A stretch of 64,000 bases of DNA from Chalara sp. BL73 (lineage: Eukaryota; Ascomycota; Leotiomycetes; Helotiales), in contig CAKJVC010000164.1 in the NCBI GenBank assembly GCA_918026815.1, forward strand, positions 62,001-126,000, in the 5' to 3' direction. Position 1 is the stretch's first letter, and each line of letters starts with the position of its first letter. Below the pieces are notes generated by a model, which was not told the origin of the DNA, did not search any database, and saw only the letters and a program-made list of their open reading frames with translations. Below are positions 12,014-25,303 of this stretch, in pieces. A program made the position numbers and the translations under genes.

Positions 12014-12842
12014 AAGTAAGATTATCTGCAGCGAATATTCAGCACTCAGCGCAGTCTCAATTCTGAATGCAACTCGATTATACATAAGACTATACGTAGA
12101 AAGCATATTCCCTCTGCCATGCAAGTGCCATGTAACATCATAGCTCAAAAGAATAGGGTCGCAGATGGAGCTCAACGTCCTGCAAGCGTATGGAATAATC
12201 ATAATAGACAGAGGATCAATCACGATGTTGCCTTGTAAAGGCTTTACCGTTACTGATCCCTTCTTGTTGTAAGCCTAGTCTATTGATGCAATATCAACCT
12301 ATGGGTGTTTTTTTTTTCCTTTCCCTTTTTTTTTAATAAATAGATTGTCACAAACATTATTAAGCCATTCGTAACGCGGTGCTCTCATGAGCGCATTCTA
12401 TTCCTTAGGGGCGAATGACAGGAAATGACGATATATGAACCATCAGATACCTGTGCTTCCTAAGTTGTGATGAAACCCCGCATCGAAGGAGAATAGAAAT
12501 GCCGTTCCAGCGATCTCCCGATTCGTGCGCTTCGCAACATTGTGGAAGTTTCTCCGGATCTGCATCTCGGGCCACTTGTACCTGCATATTTACCCAGCTT
12601 GCGCTTCAATCACAATTCATAAAGCAAGCTATTCCGAATATGTGGATCATAGATGCCGGCACTCATGCTCCTCGGCTGTTAATCTCTCATCTACACCTCA
12701 GTACTCGTGTTTTCTCTCTATACAGCTCCGTACCTTCGCCATGGGGTGATTACGCAATCTGCATGTTGATAATAGTATTAGAAACGATGTATTCCTGCTC
12801 CTGGTGTCGAGCAATGCTTCTTGCCATCACTTGGAGTTCAAG
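12014..12842. other. intergenic between BBE oxidase and GH51
   Basis: 3' flank of the oxidase and promoter of GH51. A T-rich run lies at about 12308-12336. ORFs in 12499-12906 are out of frame with the GH51 signal peptide and show no domain. Confidence 0.6.
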
Positions 12843-15267
12843 ATGCTTTCAATTCTTGTATCCAGCTTCCTTGCGTGCGTTGCCAATGCAGCAACCCTCA
12901 ATCTGAGTGTTGCAAGCAGTGGTGGAAATGCCTCGTCACCGCTCGCCTACGGGCTCATGTTCGAGGACATCAATCACTCGGGCGATGGAGGACTCTATGC
13001 TGAGCTCATCCAGAATAGAGCATTTCAGGGAGGCACAGTGCACCCCACTGTGATCAAACCATGGACTGCATCTGGGGATGCAACGCTGACCCTCCAAAAT
13101 CTTCCCAACCCGCTTTCCTCAGCTCTGCCGACCTCTGTAGAAGTCTCAGGAACAGGTGTCGTGGGCTTGGTCAATCCAGGATGGTGGGGCATCGAAGTCA
13201 AGCCTCAAACATATACCGGGAGTTTCTGGGTCCTAGGAGAATATGATGGGAACTTTACCGTCTCACTTCGGTCAAATGCAACATCTGACGTATTCGCAAG
13301 CACGACAATAGAATCTACGTCTTCATCCGAGAGCTGGACAGAACACAAATTTACGCTAGCCCCACAGACGGCAGCAGCCGACGAGAAGAACGTATTCGTG
13401 CTCGAATATGAAGCTGCGACGGAGCCGCTAAACTTCAATCTCATCAGCCTGTTCCCACCAACCTACAAGAACCGGGCAAATGGAAACCGCGTTGAGCTTA
13501 TGGAAGCTTTAAAAGCACTCAACCCTACTTTCCTTCGTCTACCCGGAGGTAACAATCTGTACGTGCCCATTCAGAAATTTAAGTTCCCAGTCCCTAACCC
13601 GTATCTACAGCGAAGGAGAATCCGCCTCACACCAGCAATGGAAATGGAATGAGACCATTGGCCCCCTGACCCAACGTCCAGGTCGTCCCGGAACTTGGGG
13701 TTACCAGAATACTGACGGCCTGGGACTGATCGAATACTTGCAGTGGTGCGACGACCTCGAAATTGAGCCTATCCTCGCGGTCTGGGCCGGCTTGTACCTG
13801 AACGGCTACGTATCTCCTCCTGACATAATCCCAGAGGATCAGCTGGGACCATATGTGCAAGATACACTCGATGAGCTCGAGTTCATCACTGGTTCGGTCG
13901 ACACACCATATGGGGCGTTACGTGCGAGTCTTGGGTATCCGGAGCCGTGGGTTATCAAATATGTTGAGGTCGGCAACGAGGACCATCTTGGGAATGCGTC
14001 GTACTCGTACTCCCAGTACCGTTTCCGCGCTTATAATGATGCCATCAAAGCAAAGTATCCAGACATCACGGTCATCTCTTCAACCGGAGACTTCACGGCG
14101 CTTGCTGAAGGGTATGTACTCCTTTTCCCTAACATCACGGAAGTCCGTAAGGTATTGCCCTTTGCATAGAATGCCTCGAATGTAAAGAAATAGCCACATG
14201 ACATAATCCTCAATCAAGGACTCCTCAAAACATGCAAACCTTCTAACCCTAGTATAGTTCAGCCACCGACTTCCATCAATATGCGAGACCCGATTTGAAG
14301 GCTTCCCAGTTTGGACTGTGGGATCATGTAGCGACTCCGGATCATTTAACTCTGATAGGAGAATACGTAAGCTACCCGCTGCATCCGCAATTGGTGCTGA
14401 CATGCGACAGGCCGTGATCCAACAAAACTCGGCGACGCAGCAAAGCGTAGACTGGTCCGCGGCTAAGCTCCGGTTCCCAACCTGGATCGGCGCGGTGGGA
14501 GAAACCATCTTCTCCCTCTCGGCCGAGCGAAACAGCCCCGGGATCCTTGGCTCCAGCTACGCGCCACTCTTGCAGAACCTGAACGGGTATCAATGGACGG
14601 TATGCATCTTTTTTCGTTCCTTCCATCCTGCATGTTTATAGATGTGGCTGATGCTGACTTGGGGGGGAATGAAAGCCCGATCTCATAAGCTACACAGCGG
14701 ACACATCAGCAACCATCCTCTCCGCCTCATACCATGCCATCAAACTACTCTCCACCCACCTTTACGACGCCACCGTCCCCGTGACCGCAGCAGAAGGCAC
14801 CAACTTCGGGCCTGCATACTGGGTGGCCGGCGTTTCGGGTACGTCCTAACCCTCATCCCCCCCTTGAGGACTAGCATTCAAGATCCGCCCCGAGAAAGCA
14901 CCTCCCCTACCACACCTCTTCCCTACCCCCTCCAAACCCCTCAAGGACCCCCACCAAGCACGAGGCTAACCTCTCACCAGAGCCAGGGAAATACACATTC
15001 AAAGCAGCTGTATACAACGCGACAGAGGCGCAAGACTTCAACGTCGCGTTCGCCGGCCTCTCGGCGGGCGCAACAGGCGAGCTGACGGTGCTGAGCGCCG
15101 CAGACGGCTGGTCGGCCAACGTCCCAGGCGGCGAGGAGGTGGTGCAGCGAAACGTGACTACGCTGACGGCCGCCGAGGGCGGGGTGTTCAGCTTTGAGCT
15201 TGAGGCGCTGAGCATTGCCGTGCTTACTACGTGGCTTGAACCCGGCGTGCGAGAGAGCGAGCAGTAG
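12843..15267 (+). CDS. GH51 alpha-L-arabinofuranosidase
   Basis: Six exons (12843-13558, 13611-14111, 14258-14366, 14411-14599, 14676-14838, 14981-15267) give 654 aa, near the usual length for fungal GH51 enzymes. The start Met directly precedes a signal peptide ([16 protein letters not shown]); an upstream in-frame Met at 12804 would bury it. Family marks include [17 protein letters not shown] near the N-terminus and [19 protein letters not shown] carries the acid/base Glu about 362 and LIGEYA carries the nucleophile Glu about 441. The C-terminal beta-sandwich ends in [11 protein letters not shown]. The enzyme should remove terminal arabinofuranosyl groups from arabinan, arabinoxylan or arabinogalactan outside the cell. 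Introns are 44-146 bp and all GT..AG. In the second intron only the TATAG acceptor at 14257 keeps the frame, not the CAG five bases later. Confidence 0.95.
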
Positions 15268-16267
15268 AGGGGGGCTAATTGGGCGAGAGGCGGACGGAAA
15301 AGAGCATACGTAATGTAGTACCACGATGAAGATAAGCGCTTTTCTGTTATGTGCGCTCGGCTTGATGGGCTGTAGTCCTCTTGATATTGTGCAGAGTGCT
15401 TTTGTTAGCACCCGTGATCTGTTTGAATTAGCGTGTGCCATTCACGAAGGTATTGCGAGCAAAAAGTTGACGTCCTTTAGTTTGTAGCACTACCATCTTA
15501 ATGCTCAATTCAGTTCAGACAAAATTCATACCGGCATTAGGCAATGCCGTCTCGAGTGGGGATATGGAGCTGGGCTGTCAAGTACAGGGTGAGAGAATAA
15601 TTTCCCATACAGCATTTATACAGCCTCGAAGTCCTAACGAATCTGGAACAAAACTGCTCACGCACCTCACTTGTTATCATGGCAACCGCAATTGCATCCA
15701 AGACCTTGATACCAGGATCAAAAGGCAGGATCAAAGTGAAGTATAATAAGTCGATTTTCCATAACCACAAAAATCAAGGGGGGTATCTCTGCTAAAGTGT
15801 CTGTCGTCCATCCGTGCCTCTAAAATGTCGTCAACCCATACAAAAAAAAACCATCTCCTCTCGTCAATCCTTCCTCTTTCCTACAAAACTCCCCAATCCA
15901 AATGCTCCAGTAGAATGAATTTCCACCATCAAGGCTCGAAAGAAGACTAAAAGTTTGTGTTCTCGATTTCCATCTATCCACGCTGATCAACGACATATGA
16001 AAAGTGGTATTCCGCAGATGTTAATCCAGTGGTGGCATGAACGCTGTATCCAGTCTATTTTTATTTTCACAACGCTTTTGTTGTTTCTTGCCGAGTCGTC
16101 TGATTGCTGCTCCTAGTATAAAGGAAATTTTTCAACTTTTATTGTTGCCGCCGAGGAATTATGAAATATTGTGTATAGACAAAGAAATAAATATGTAGTA
16201 TGGTGTAGACCCCCAATCATGAGAATTCCGGAGGAGTGATACGGTAAGCTACTTGGTGGTGTGGCGT
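15268..16267. other. convergent intergenic region
   Basis: Holds the 3' flanks of GH51 (+) and of the coiled-coil gene (-). ORFs at 15501-15770 on both strands are short and without domains. No gene is supported. Confidence 0.6.
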
Positions 16268-18000
16268 TCATGGCAGGTGCGAACGGAAAGAGCCCAGCTC
16301 TGTCCCAAAGTTCATGCTTTTCTTCAGCTTCAAAGGTAACTCTTGCTCTTCATCATCGCCGTCCAGTATGTCGTCCGTGGACTGAGTGCCTACTGATACC
16401 GTGGGATTCTCTTCGTCCGGACTTGCGGGCCGGCTTCTTGCAACCTCCTCCAGCTTCTCGGTCAACGCTGTGAGGAAAGGCTTATCTTTTGCAGGGGAAT
16501 TGGTTAATCCCAGCTGACCCGTCAACTCCTTGTCATCATCGGCAGCCTCTTCGCTATCCTCAGTGGTGTGATGAACATGGTTGGCGACAGTATTGGCCTG
16601 TGTCGGCGTAGCAGTCCCAGTCTCCAATTTGAAATCTCCTTGGCCCAGTCTCGAGATAGAGTGATTTGGTGTATGCCCGGCGTGCATCTTCAATCTTTTA
16701 TCTTCCGGTTGGCCCATTAGAGCCTTAGCATCAACTTTTCCTTTGACTCTTTCAGCTCGTTCTTGCGAGGTCTCCCGTGAACGAGGAGGGCTATTTTCTT
16801 TCTCATTCGGAGATAAGCGATCTGGGGCTTTACTTGGGCTCAAAACTGTTGGCGTAGGACCGATGGGAGAAATGAAAGAAGGTGCAACCGCGGAGGCTTT
16901 GATGGTTATACCTTCAGCACCAGGTTGCAGCTCAGAGATATCGATACTAGGCGTTTCTGGAATGGTACCCAAATCACCCCGAACGGAATTTGGGCTTTGA
17001 ACGAAGTCGGAGGGCGTTAGCTCCTTTGATGGGAATCCAATTAGGCTCTCTCCTGGTATAGATATGGTATTCAATGGCAATGATGCAATCGGTCCATGGG
17101 CATCGAAGATGCGACTAGGCTTTTCAGCGTTTGGGGCGTAGAAAGGAGTTCCATCTGTATTGCGGCCTGATTCTTGTGGGATGGGACTAGCCGTGCTCAC
17201 ACTCAAGCTTCCTGTGGTAGTGATAGCATTCGATCCGGTAGCATAGGTAAGTGCACCGAGGGGTGCTTGGCCATGGCCATACGATCTCTCCCTCCCTCCT
17301 GCGCACAAGTTAGTAATGTGTGCCAAACAGCTATAGCTACGCGCCCATGAGATGACGTACCTGCAGCTGGGCTAATCTTTCCTGCCGAAGGGCTCACAAT
17401 ACGGCTGGCTCCGCCTCTTCGTTCGAGTTCTGCCTCAAGCTCGGTAATCCTCAACTCTTGCTCCACAATTCTCGCTTTTAGCACCTCTCGTTCCGCATCC
17501 CAAAGTGCTCGCTCCTCAGCCTGGACCTCTTGGATCCTGTCGCGATCGGCGGCCATGTGTTTTCGCTCGCCTTCGGCTTGGTCCCTCAATTTCTTGGTAT
17601 ATGCCCTCCAATCTTCTATCATTGAAGAGGCCTTCTCTTCGGCGCTCGCGCTTCGGGTTTTGGGAGGTGAGATTGGTCTGCGCTGGACAGAAGACGAGCC
17701 TGCATGAAGATTGTGGTCAGCAAACGGAATTATCGGGAGTCGAAGCGTCGGAGACACCTGATTGGGAATTCGTGGCTATGGCAAGCAGACTGTAGATACA
17801 GGCGAGCCGGGGCCAGAATGATTCAACGTACGTGAGTAAGGTTGCTGTTGCTGATGTGGTCTTGACCGTGTCGTGTTGAGCGAGAAGTAATCCGGGACGC
17901 TGCGAGGGATGGAATTGTAGTTTAGCGAGCCAGGAGAAAGCACTGGTGGTGAAGGTACCGCGCCGGATGGCAAGAACGAGTCGTATGGTTGCCTCGCCAT
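16268..18000 (-). CDS. conserved fungal protein, coiled coil, unknown function
   Basis: Three exons on the minus strand (18000-17832, 17699-17361, 17298-16268) give 512 aa. Introns are 132 bp (GTACGT..TGCAG) and 62 bp (GTACGT..GCGCAG), both in phase. The first 60 residues are Pro/Ser-rich and end in HQQQQPYSR. Residues about 70-150 form a strongly charged heptad-like coiled coil (RAYTKKLRDQAEGERKH and ARIVEQELRITELEAELERR). The remaining 350 residues are rich in Ser, Thr and Pro with many SP/TP sites, and end in KLKKSMNFGTELGSFRSHLP. I do not recognise a named domain. The layout suggests a scaffold-like, phospho-regulated cytoplasmic protein, but that is inference. The upstream flank is a long gene-poor stretch. 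Confidence 0.82.
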
Positions 18001-19374
18001 GCTCGCGATTTCTTCTGGGGTTTAGGTATTCCGTATGTATTTAGAGGGTTTTCTGGTAGAGTCTTGGGGTGTCGAAGGGTTGGTTGAGGAGACTGGGAAT
18101 AAAGTTTATGACGCTGTTGTGCACATGCAATCACACGGGGGGACGGATGATCTGTTGTATCCGGGCCCTACCGTCCGTCGTTCTAGCCTCGGATGTGATG
18201 TGAAGTGCGGTAATAAATAAAGATAGGAGGAATAGGGTTTTTGTCTTGTAGCACAGCAACGGAACAGCAGCGGCGGGGAGTGGATCAACTCGTTGGCGCA
18301 ATCAATGCTCGATCATATTTGATTTTGGAGAGGGATAGAGACGGTGAGCGTGAGGTGTCAGACGCACAGATCCTCCTGGCAGTGAAAAGATTGAGGGATG
18401 AGGAATAAGAAAAGGGAGACCACTTGTTCTCAAAGGCTGTTTTGATTTATCCAGGTGGCTTCCAATTGGCAGAGAGTGGGTGCGTGCCAGCAGTCCCAGG
18501 AGGTTATGGTAGGGGAGGGGGGAAAGCCTATTTAGTCGTCCCAAGGCCTGGGATCCACGGCCCGGCCCCTCACCCTTCCCTCCCTTCCCTTCGCTCCCCT
18601 TCTGCAGCCTTACTTAAAACACTGAATAGGGGGCCCAGACCCCATCGCAAATCCAATAAAATCCACCACTCACAACCTCTCTCCCCCCCGAAACTGTCTT
18701 GAACCTGCATCAAAAGCACCAAACTCGGCGAATCCCATGATTGTAAAATCTCCATTCGGAACAACAAATCTGGATGATGGTTGGAGCACTTCTTTCTCGG
18801 CCCAACCCACCCTCTCCCCCCTCCAAAAATAATCCCCCGAGAAAACCCCTGATCTCCATGCCACTGAGCTGTGCATGCTTTCATGGGTTTTGCTGATGGC
18901 CAAGACGACGTGGTGCCAGCGGTGAGGTGCGCTGGTTCTAATGGACGACGGGGTGAGTGGCGACACGTCGACGCCAGCCCAAATCACAGGACCTGAACAT
19001 CCATCGTAGGTGGGTTTGCACGTATTCAATAAAGGGTGTTGCTGGGTGGCGGTGTGGTCCGGAACAGGGAGAAGAAAGCGGAACACATTGGTATGGCGGT
19101 TATTCCAAGCGGGGTTCGGTGGGTGCTGGATACAACGAGAGAAGAGGTATAAGGAGTCCACGTCGGCGTTGGGTAGCTAACAGGTCACTGCTCGACGATC
19201 TGTAATGGGGGCGATACCATCCATGCGACGAAGAGGCATCAGATGAACGACATGGTGGAGATTCGTCGTCGTCGCCCACGGAGCCTGGACTCTGCGCTGG
19301 GTTGCGAAGGTGGATGCCATTTATCGACTATATAGATTGTAGACGTAGAATTGTATCTGAATTTGTGTGCTATC
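18001..19374. other. gene-poor upstream region
   Basis: Upstream of the minus-strand coiled-coil gene. Long ORFs occur on both strands (for example 18670-19161, minus), but they overlap and show no domains or matching splice sites. Probably promoter and 5' UTR. Confidence 0.5.
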
Positions 19375-19931
19375 ATGGCGTCTCGTTCAGCATTGACTTC
19401 TTCTCGTGTCTCAACCCGTGTCTCTACTCGTGTTTCTACTCAACCATCTACTCGACGGTCGACTCAAGTCTCTGCCCGTTCCGGCCAACCAACACGCACG
19501 ACACACACAACACGCACGCACACAACACGCACACGCACAAATCGTTCATCGACGTCTCGCTCAATTTCTTCCACGAACAAAACCAAGCCTAAGCTTGATC
19601 CCATTACCTTCCTCGACGATTTGGGCATCCTGCTCTTCTGCTACCCCATGTCTGTCCTGCACGATTTCGAGTACGTTCCTCCTACCGTAACTTGGCCACA
19701 GTTTGTGATTTTAGGAGTATACCCAGCTCTGATTTCTGATTCGCAATAATCACCGATACTACATATTATCCGTGAAAGCGATTCCCAAGATCTCCAACTA
19801 ATTGAGAATATAGATTGTTGAATTTCCTCGACGACATCGGCATACTTCTTGTCTGTCGTCCCATGCGGTACCTAGAACGTTTAGCCGCCCTGTTCGTCGG
19901 CGTAGAGCTCCGTGCTGACGGGATGCGCTAG
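19375..19931 (+). CDS. small Ser/Thr/Arg-rich protein with duplicated segment
   Basis: Proposed two-exon gene (19375-19670, 19814-19931) of 137 aa. It begins MASRSALTSSRVSTRVST, a tandem RVST-type repeat, followed by a Thr/His/Arg-rich stretch encoded by ACACGC-like repeats. Exon 1 ends with FLDDLGILLFCYPMSVLHDF. The 143-bp intron (GTACGT, ctaatt branch-like site, TATAG) joins in phase to exon 2, which encodes FLDDIGILLVCRPMRYLERL. The second segment is therefore a diverged copy of the end of the first. I recognise no family. The in-phase splice and the protein-level similarity with many silent differences support real coding. The alternative is that only exon 1 is translated, reading through to 19749. 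Confidence 0.5.
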
Positions 19932-22900
19932 GTACCTACAACGCAAGCTTGAGTAGATAGCTATTGATGACTTGTGAATAGAGGCGAGAAGGTATTCCAT
20001 TTCCCCATCAAGGAGCGCCCTGTGCTAAGAGGGAAATCGGTATCTAGTTGATGTTTGTTCTCTGATGATTTGGCGATGCAGTGTTCCCATATCTTGAAAC
20101 CTCGACCAAGTAGTAATTCACTGGATGAGAAGCAAGAAACCTAGGAAGCATGCCATGCATCGAGTTGGAAAGAACGGAACGATTGTATATTTTAGTGTAT
20201 CAATGTTAAGAAAGGGTAAATTTTGACCAGCAGGAGATAATTTGGCTCAAACGAGAGGACGAAAAAGAAAAACTCGCAATGTGTAGGAAACTATCACCGA
20301 AATAGACCTAAGGTTAACTTAGCCCGATCTCTCAATTTTTTCCATCATCGGAGGTGTTATAATAAAGTTGTTGTGGATAATCCTCACTAGCACATTTGAC
20401 AAAAGCACTTATACATCGAACTATCGAACACTTTCGATCTCTGTCAATGACACCGTGGTACGAGGAGAGCAATGATAGGGGGGATAATAGATTTTATAAA
20501 TCTAACATGCAAATACTTCAGACAAGATACAAGTCAAATAGCTCGTGGTCGGCTATAAGATCGAGGCTTTACTAAAATGCAAAGCTGGGGATTAAAATGC
20601 CTCTACCACAGAGAGCAGGCCAAAGAGTGGTGTAGAATCACGCGATGGCTAGGCGGTGATGACCATGACTGAGGGGTCTCTCTCGGTCATAGTGAAGTTA
20701 CATTTTTGATCAACATAAAAAGATCAGGTGAAGACTTGAGAGGAGAGAGAGATCCTTCAAAAGAGCAATTAGCCAAGGCCATCTTGTATGCTCTGTTCGG
20801 CTTGGCAGGCACACGATCTGCAACCAAGCATTTCGCACCTCTCTTAGCAACGGCGTGGACCGAGTAGTGCCGGTACCTGACTTGTGTTTCAGGGGATCCG
20901 AGAACCTCCTGGAGCATTGGGATGGAATGGAGTCCTTGACTTGGAATGAGAGAAGATCGAGTTTGACGAGCTTGCGAGTGGACATCATGCAAATATCAAA
21001 AAAGGCTCTGACGCCGGTCCAAAATGTGGCAATGAGCAAGAGCTGCATAGCTTCGGTAGGTACACATAAGCTTCACCGAGACAGGACCGGCCGTCTGCAG
21101 CATATCCTCCGAAAGGTATATTCCCAAGCCATCAGCCAGTCATGGTTAGATGCAGCTCGACTTCGCACGCACATCTGGGCATCGGCATGGAGATTGCCCG
21201 TGACACTAGGACGCCATCCGCTGTACTGCATTGGGCGGGGGCATCGACCTGAGGGAGCTCCCATTGTGCTTTTTACAAAGTGGTCCGAACTGCAAAAATT
21301 TGAGCATGGACCGTAGTGAACTTGACCATGCCGCAAATTCCGAGCAACAAGCTTAACATCGAATAATCGCGGGCAGGCTACATTAAGACAGTCTATAGGG
21401 AGGAGCAAGCCACGAGTATATGCAACCAGGAAAATTCTTCGAGTCGCATTAAAGTCATCCCCGCCCCCACATTCTCGCCAGAGACGGTTTGCTCTCACAC
21501 GACATCACTTTGTTTTATAGGCCGTGACCAACGTGTTACAAAATGGATGGATGAAAGTGAACATGCCTGAAACTCACCGCCATATATGGGCCAATTGCCA
21601 GAGGAAATACAATATAGCATTACATAAAAAATGCAGCAGGGCAAAAATGCCTCAGCCAGGCATTTTGCAGGGCCACAAACACGGATTGTCGAAGGGGAAC
21701 AATAACCCCAAGTTCTGCCGACTCTTTAAGCCGCATCTTTTCGTCCCCAGTGCCTGCGTTTATCCAAGATACCTTTCCCCAAGCAAAATACGATGGGCAG
21801 GTATGGCACTTCTTGCCAATGCACAACTGCCATGTCCGTTTCATCATCCAAGGCCGCTTGGCCTGGAGTAAGAATCCCGCCAAGGTGGTGCTCGCTCTCC
21901 GCGTTTACCGGATGAGAAGATAAGCTCACTGCAGGCCCGGTCTGAGTGTCTCTGATCTGGTGCACATTCATGCACGGAGATGTAGGAGGAATGGACCTAC
22001 CTACCTGCCTTGCCTTGCCCTGCCGTGCCGTAGCATTCATTGTTGAGTTGTTCTAGGTGTAGCTATCAACTTTAGACATGACATGCAAGTCGCCTAGACA
22101 AGACCAGCCGTATGTATTGATTTTATCGGTCTTTGAAGTAAGGCGTGGTTTGCGGGTTGAGGATGGGAATGCAGAATGAATGGGGGTCACTCCTGACGGG
22201 CAAATGGCAATGCACCGATGCCCCAGCAAACAGGCTAATGATATCAAATTTCAGGTGTAGATTGGACAAGAACAGCCCCGTGAGCGCCTCACGTGTAGGA
22301 GACGCGCCCGCAATATATACTGTACGAAGTATAATTTTTTCAGGGACATCAAGTGATAAGAGGGAGTTCGTGGGGTATCATTGGAGGGGTATTTTACTAC
22401 TCTCACCACCATGCTCAGGAAAGGATGAGGCAGATAAGTCAAGAGATGTCGTTGCGGTTGAGCTCTTTGCTAATAAGGAGAAGAAGAAGAAGAAGGAGGA
22501 GATATGTTTGTTGTTGAGCAGCCAAGCTCCAATTTTACATACCTATGTTCGCAAACGAATGCTTCTCACCGGGCTCAACCAATTGCCCGTCCGAATTTAG
22601 TAAATTTAGTAGCGGGGCCAAGGGAAAGCTTGACGGATGAAGGCTTTCTCAACCCACACAGAACATACAGTAGGGATCATAAGCCCTGGCCAATCGCTGA
22701 AATATACACTATCCTATTCAGTGCCTGTTGCAAGTGAGTTTCAACATTTTCCTCCATATCACATCATCAACTCAAGTAGACGCTTTGTTAGATGACGGCC
22801 ATCGCGGTGGCACTGAAGAGGTAACACTTGGCGGTTTTATCTATTGTAATACTTTGCGGAACCGAACAACGAGGTCATCGGATCTGGGAATGGCATCCCT

Positions 22901-25303
22901 CCTTCTCACTTGGCGACCGTCATTCAACAGGGGGCCATAATGGATGGTGGTTCAGCCCTCATCCAGAGAAAAAGCTTGGTTCCCTCGCATCCCGTCCTAG
23001 ATAGCCATATCGTCCGCCGTAGCTGCAGGTGCGTCGATCGGTAAGTACAGCACTGGCAGATTGTGCTGTATTGTACTGTACAGTGAGCGCTGTACCTTCG
23101 TACATCCTAACATACATATTGAGCGGGGCAGCACAGCTATGCTTTGCAGTCATAGCTAGCACGACGAATTGCTAGCAATACTAGACAGTGCCTTTTACAT
23201 AAACTATATCCCCGGAAATAAGTAATTATCTTGGAACTCCTGATAGTCATACTGCTCACCCATGGTATGGATCATCCATCATCCTGTGACGCAGTAAATG
23301 CACAGAACAGTAGGTTCCGCTATTGATCGCCTGGCGTGCTCATTTACATTACTGTACGATCGCATTCGTTTGGGATCGGTTGGTTGCATCCTCGGACAAA
23401 GTTTGAACCCCTCCTCGCCCCCCTCTCCACCATCCATCGCATCGCATCGCATCGCAGCCCATCCTCCATCGCCCAGCCTCTTGGTTCATCTGCCTTCGGG
23501 TTAGCAACCCATTCACGCTCACCTTTCGAGTCCTTCCTGTTGGCTTATCCGCAATACCAAGAGTCCTCGACAGCACCAAGCATCAGAGAATAATCCAGAA
23601 GCTGTCAATTTAATTTTTCTCCAAGACCGACAACACCCGTATCAGGTAAGTCGTTCGTTCTTGGGGTGTTCTTTGCGTCTTCTTCATCGTCTTCATCATC
23701 CCACCACCACGTATTGCGCTCATCCTTGACTGCTATCGATGATTGAGCTTGCGCATCTGCGTATCCACGGTTCGGGAAGCATTTTCCTGTTCTTTCTGAG
23801 CATCAGCTCGCCTCTGAATGATGACTGGCAAAGTGGAGCGCCACGGAATCATCTCGGTCATAGTGGATGCTGCGGTGTCGCTGATGGGGGTGCTTTTGTA
23901 TCCATTCATGGCGCGCGGTTGGCACCCAGCTTAAGTATAGTCAGTAGTAGGCCCTCCTCCCTTTTCCACCCCATGGAGTTCCCTCGTTGCATCACATCCA
24001 TTGCCTCGTCGGCACTCATTACGAGCGACAGTCCATTTGAAGCCTCTTTGCCGTGCTGCTAATTTCGATAGGTTGACGGCGGGTCAAAGGGTAGGAGGCC
24101 CCCCTGGCCGGGTGAGGATTTCGGCGGGGGATAAGGCCAACGATGGTCAAATATATGAAATGGGTAAAATCAAACAATTCATTAAATAGTTCCTGAATGA
24201 ACTCAAAGGATTAAAGACGGGCTTTCTTTGGCCTGATTGGCTTTTTGCTGGTATCTATTCCTAACACTTTGATTCTATATACACCTCCATACCCGGCGTC
24301 CTTGATCTCCAGGCTTGGTACCTGAAAAGAGCCATCTAAGGGCATCTACTTCTATATCGACACAGCCAAGCCGAGTCGTCCTCCCTTGACAGGCTTGGTA
24401 AGTGGTCGCCCTGGATTCCTGTCTGTCCGACAGAAACAACAAGCAGACCTCGTCTCCATCACATCATGTACAGTACAGCACAGTAGTTGTCTGGTGGGGT
24501 ATAGGATATTTTGGATTGAGCAGCTAGCGTTAGAGCCCGAGATCAACCTTCTTCTTCTTCTCCTTCACTACTCGGTTGATCCCACGTTCAAACTCAATTC
24601 GTTCGCACTCGCGTTGTGCGTTTCGGCTTGAAGCCCGCTATGATACACCTGGTCTAGCAGGATCAAGAATCTTGCTAGCAACTGCGGCTAAGGATATCTA
24701 TCTATCCCCCATTTATTATTCATCCACCACCACCACCACCACCCATCCCGACAAACCGTACTGGTACTACATATACGCACCTGGCCGATAAAAGTACGAT
24801 TGAGACTTATTTAGCTTCTGCATCGCTTCTGTGCATTTCACCCTACAGAAACCTACAACGTATCCACCCGCCTACTTATACCTGCCAAGTCCGCAGCTCC
24901 TTCCCACGCATGCCCAGAATTCGTCTGCGCAACCGCTTGTCCTCGACTTGTCCTCCTCGCCAACTTCTACAAACCCTCCCTCCCCCGATCTCTCAACGCT
25001 TGTGCACAGTACTCTTCCCCCTTCTCCCTCTCTCCCTCCCACGCACAATATTTTCCCTATCACCACATTGCAGAAAGTAACATGTGTCCGCAATCTTACA
25101 CAATTTAGATTCTGGGCGCGAATGCCCGTGTCGGGGAGGCCGCTTTCAGACACCACATCCCACATTTCCTCCTATAACCTCTCGCATTCCGCCAATTCCA
25201 GGGCCACTTCTCCCTGAAAGCTATATATCATTTACAAGTACCGTGGTGGTGAAGGATCCGTGTCACGTCTGCCAATTCGGCTCTTCGCCAAAAGTCCTTA
25301 TTG
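19932..25303. other. 5.4-kb gene-poor region before the kinase
   Basis: Many ORFs of 60-150 codons lie on both strands, but none has a domain, a signal peptide or consistent splicing. The right half is probably the promoter and long leader of the kinase gene. Strong donor-like sites are present at 23646 (cag/gtaagt) and 24398 (gtaagt), and CT-rich and CCA-repeat tracts at 24540-24760. Motifs of the TACTGTAC type recur (22317, 23073, 23352). Confidence 0.5.
23435..23455. repeat. (CATCG)n pentanucleotide repeat
   Basis: Four consecutive catcg units. A simple short tandem repeat in non-coding DNA. Confidence 0.8.

Noticed and set aside
12804..12842. Upstream in-frame Met of GH51
   Set aside because: Would place 13 polar residues before a clear signal peptide.
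18670..19161. 163-codon minus-strand ORF
   Set aside because: Overlaps open frames on the other strand, has a GC-rich composition and shows no recognisable motif.
20855..21316. 153-codon plus-strand ORF
   Set aside because: No domain, and opposite-strand ORFs cover the same DNA.
24831..25217. 128-codon Pro/Ser/Thr-rich ORF upstream of the kinase
   Set aside because: Begins with GTG, not ATG, in a CT-rich leader; composition reflects the tract.
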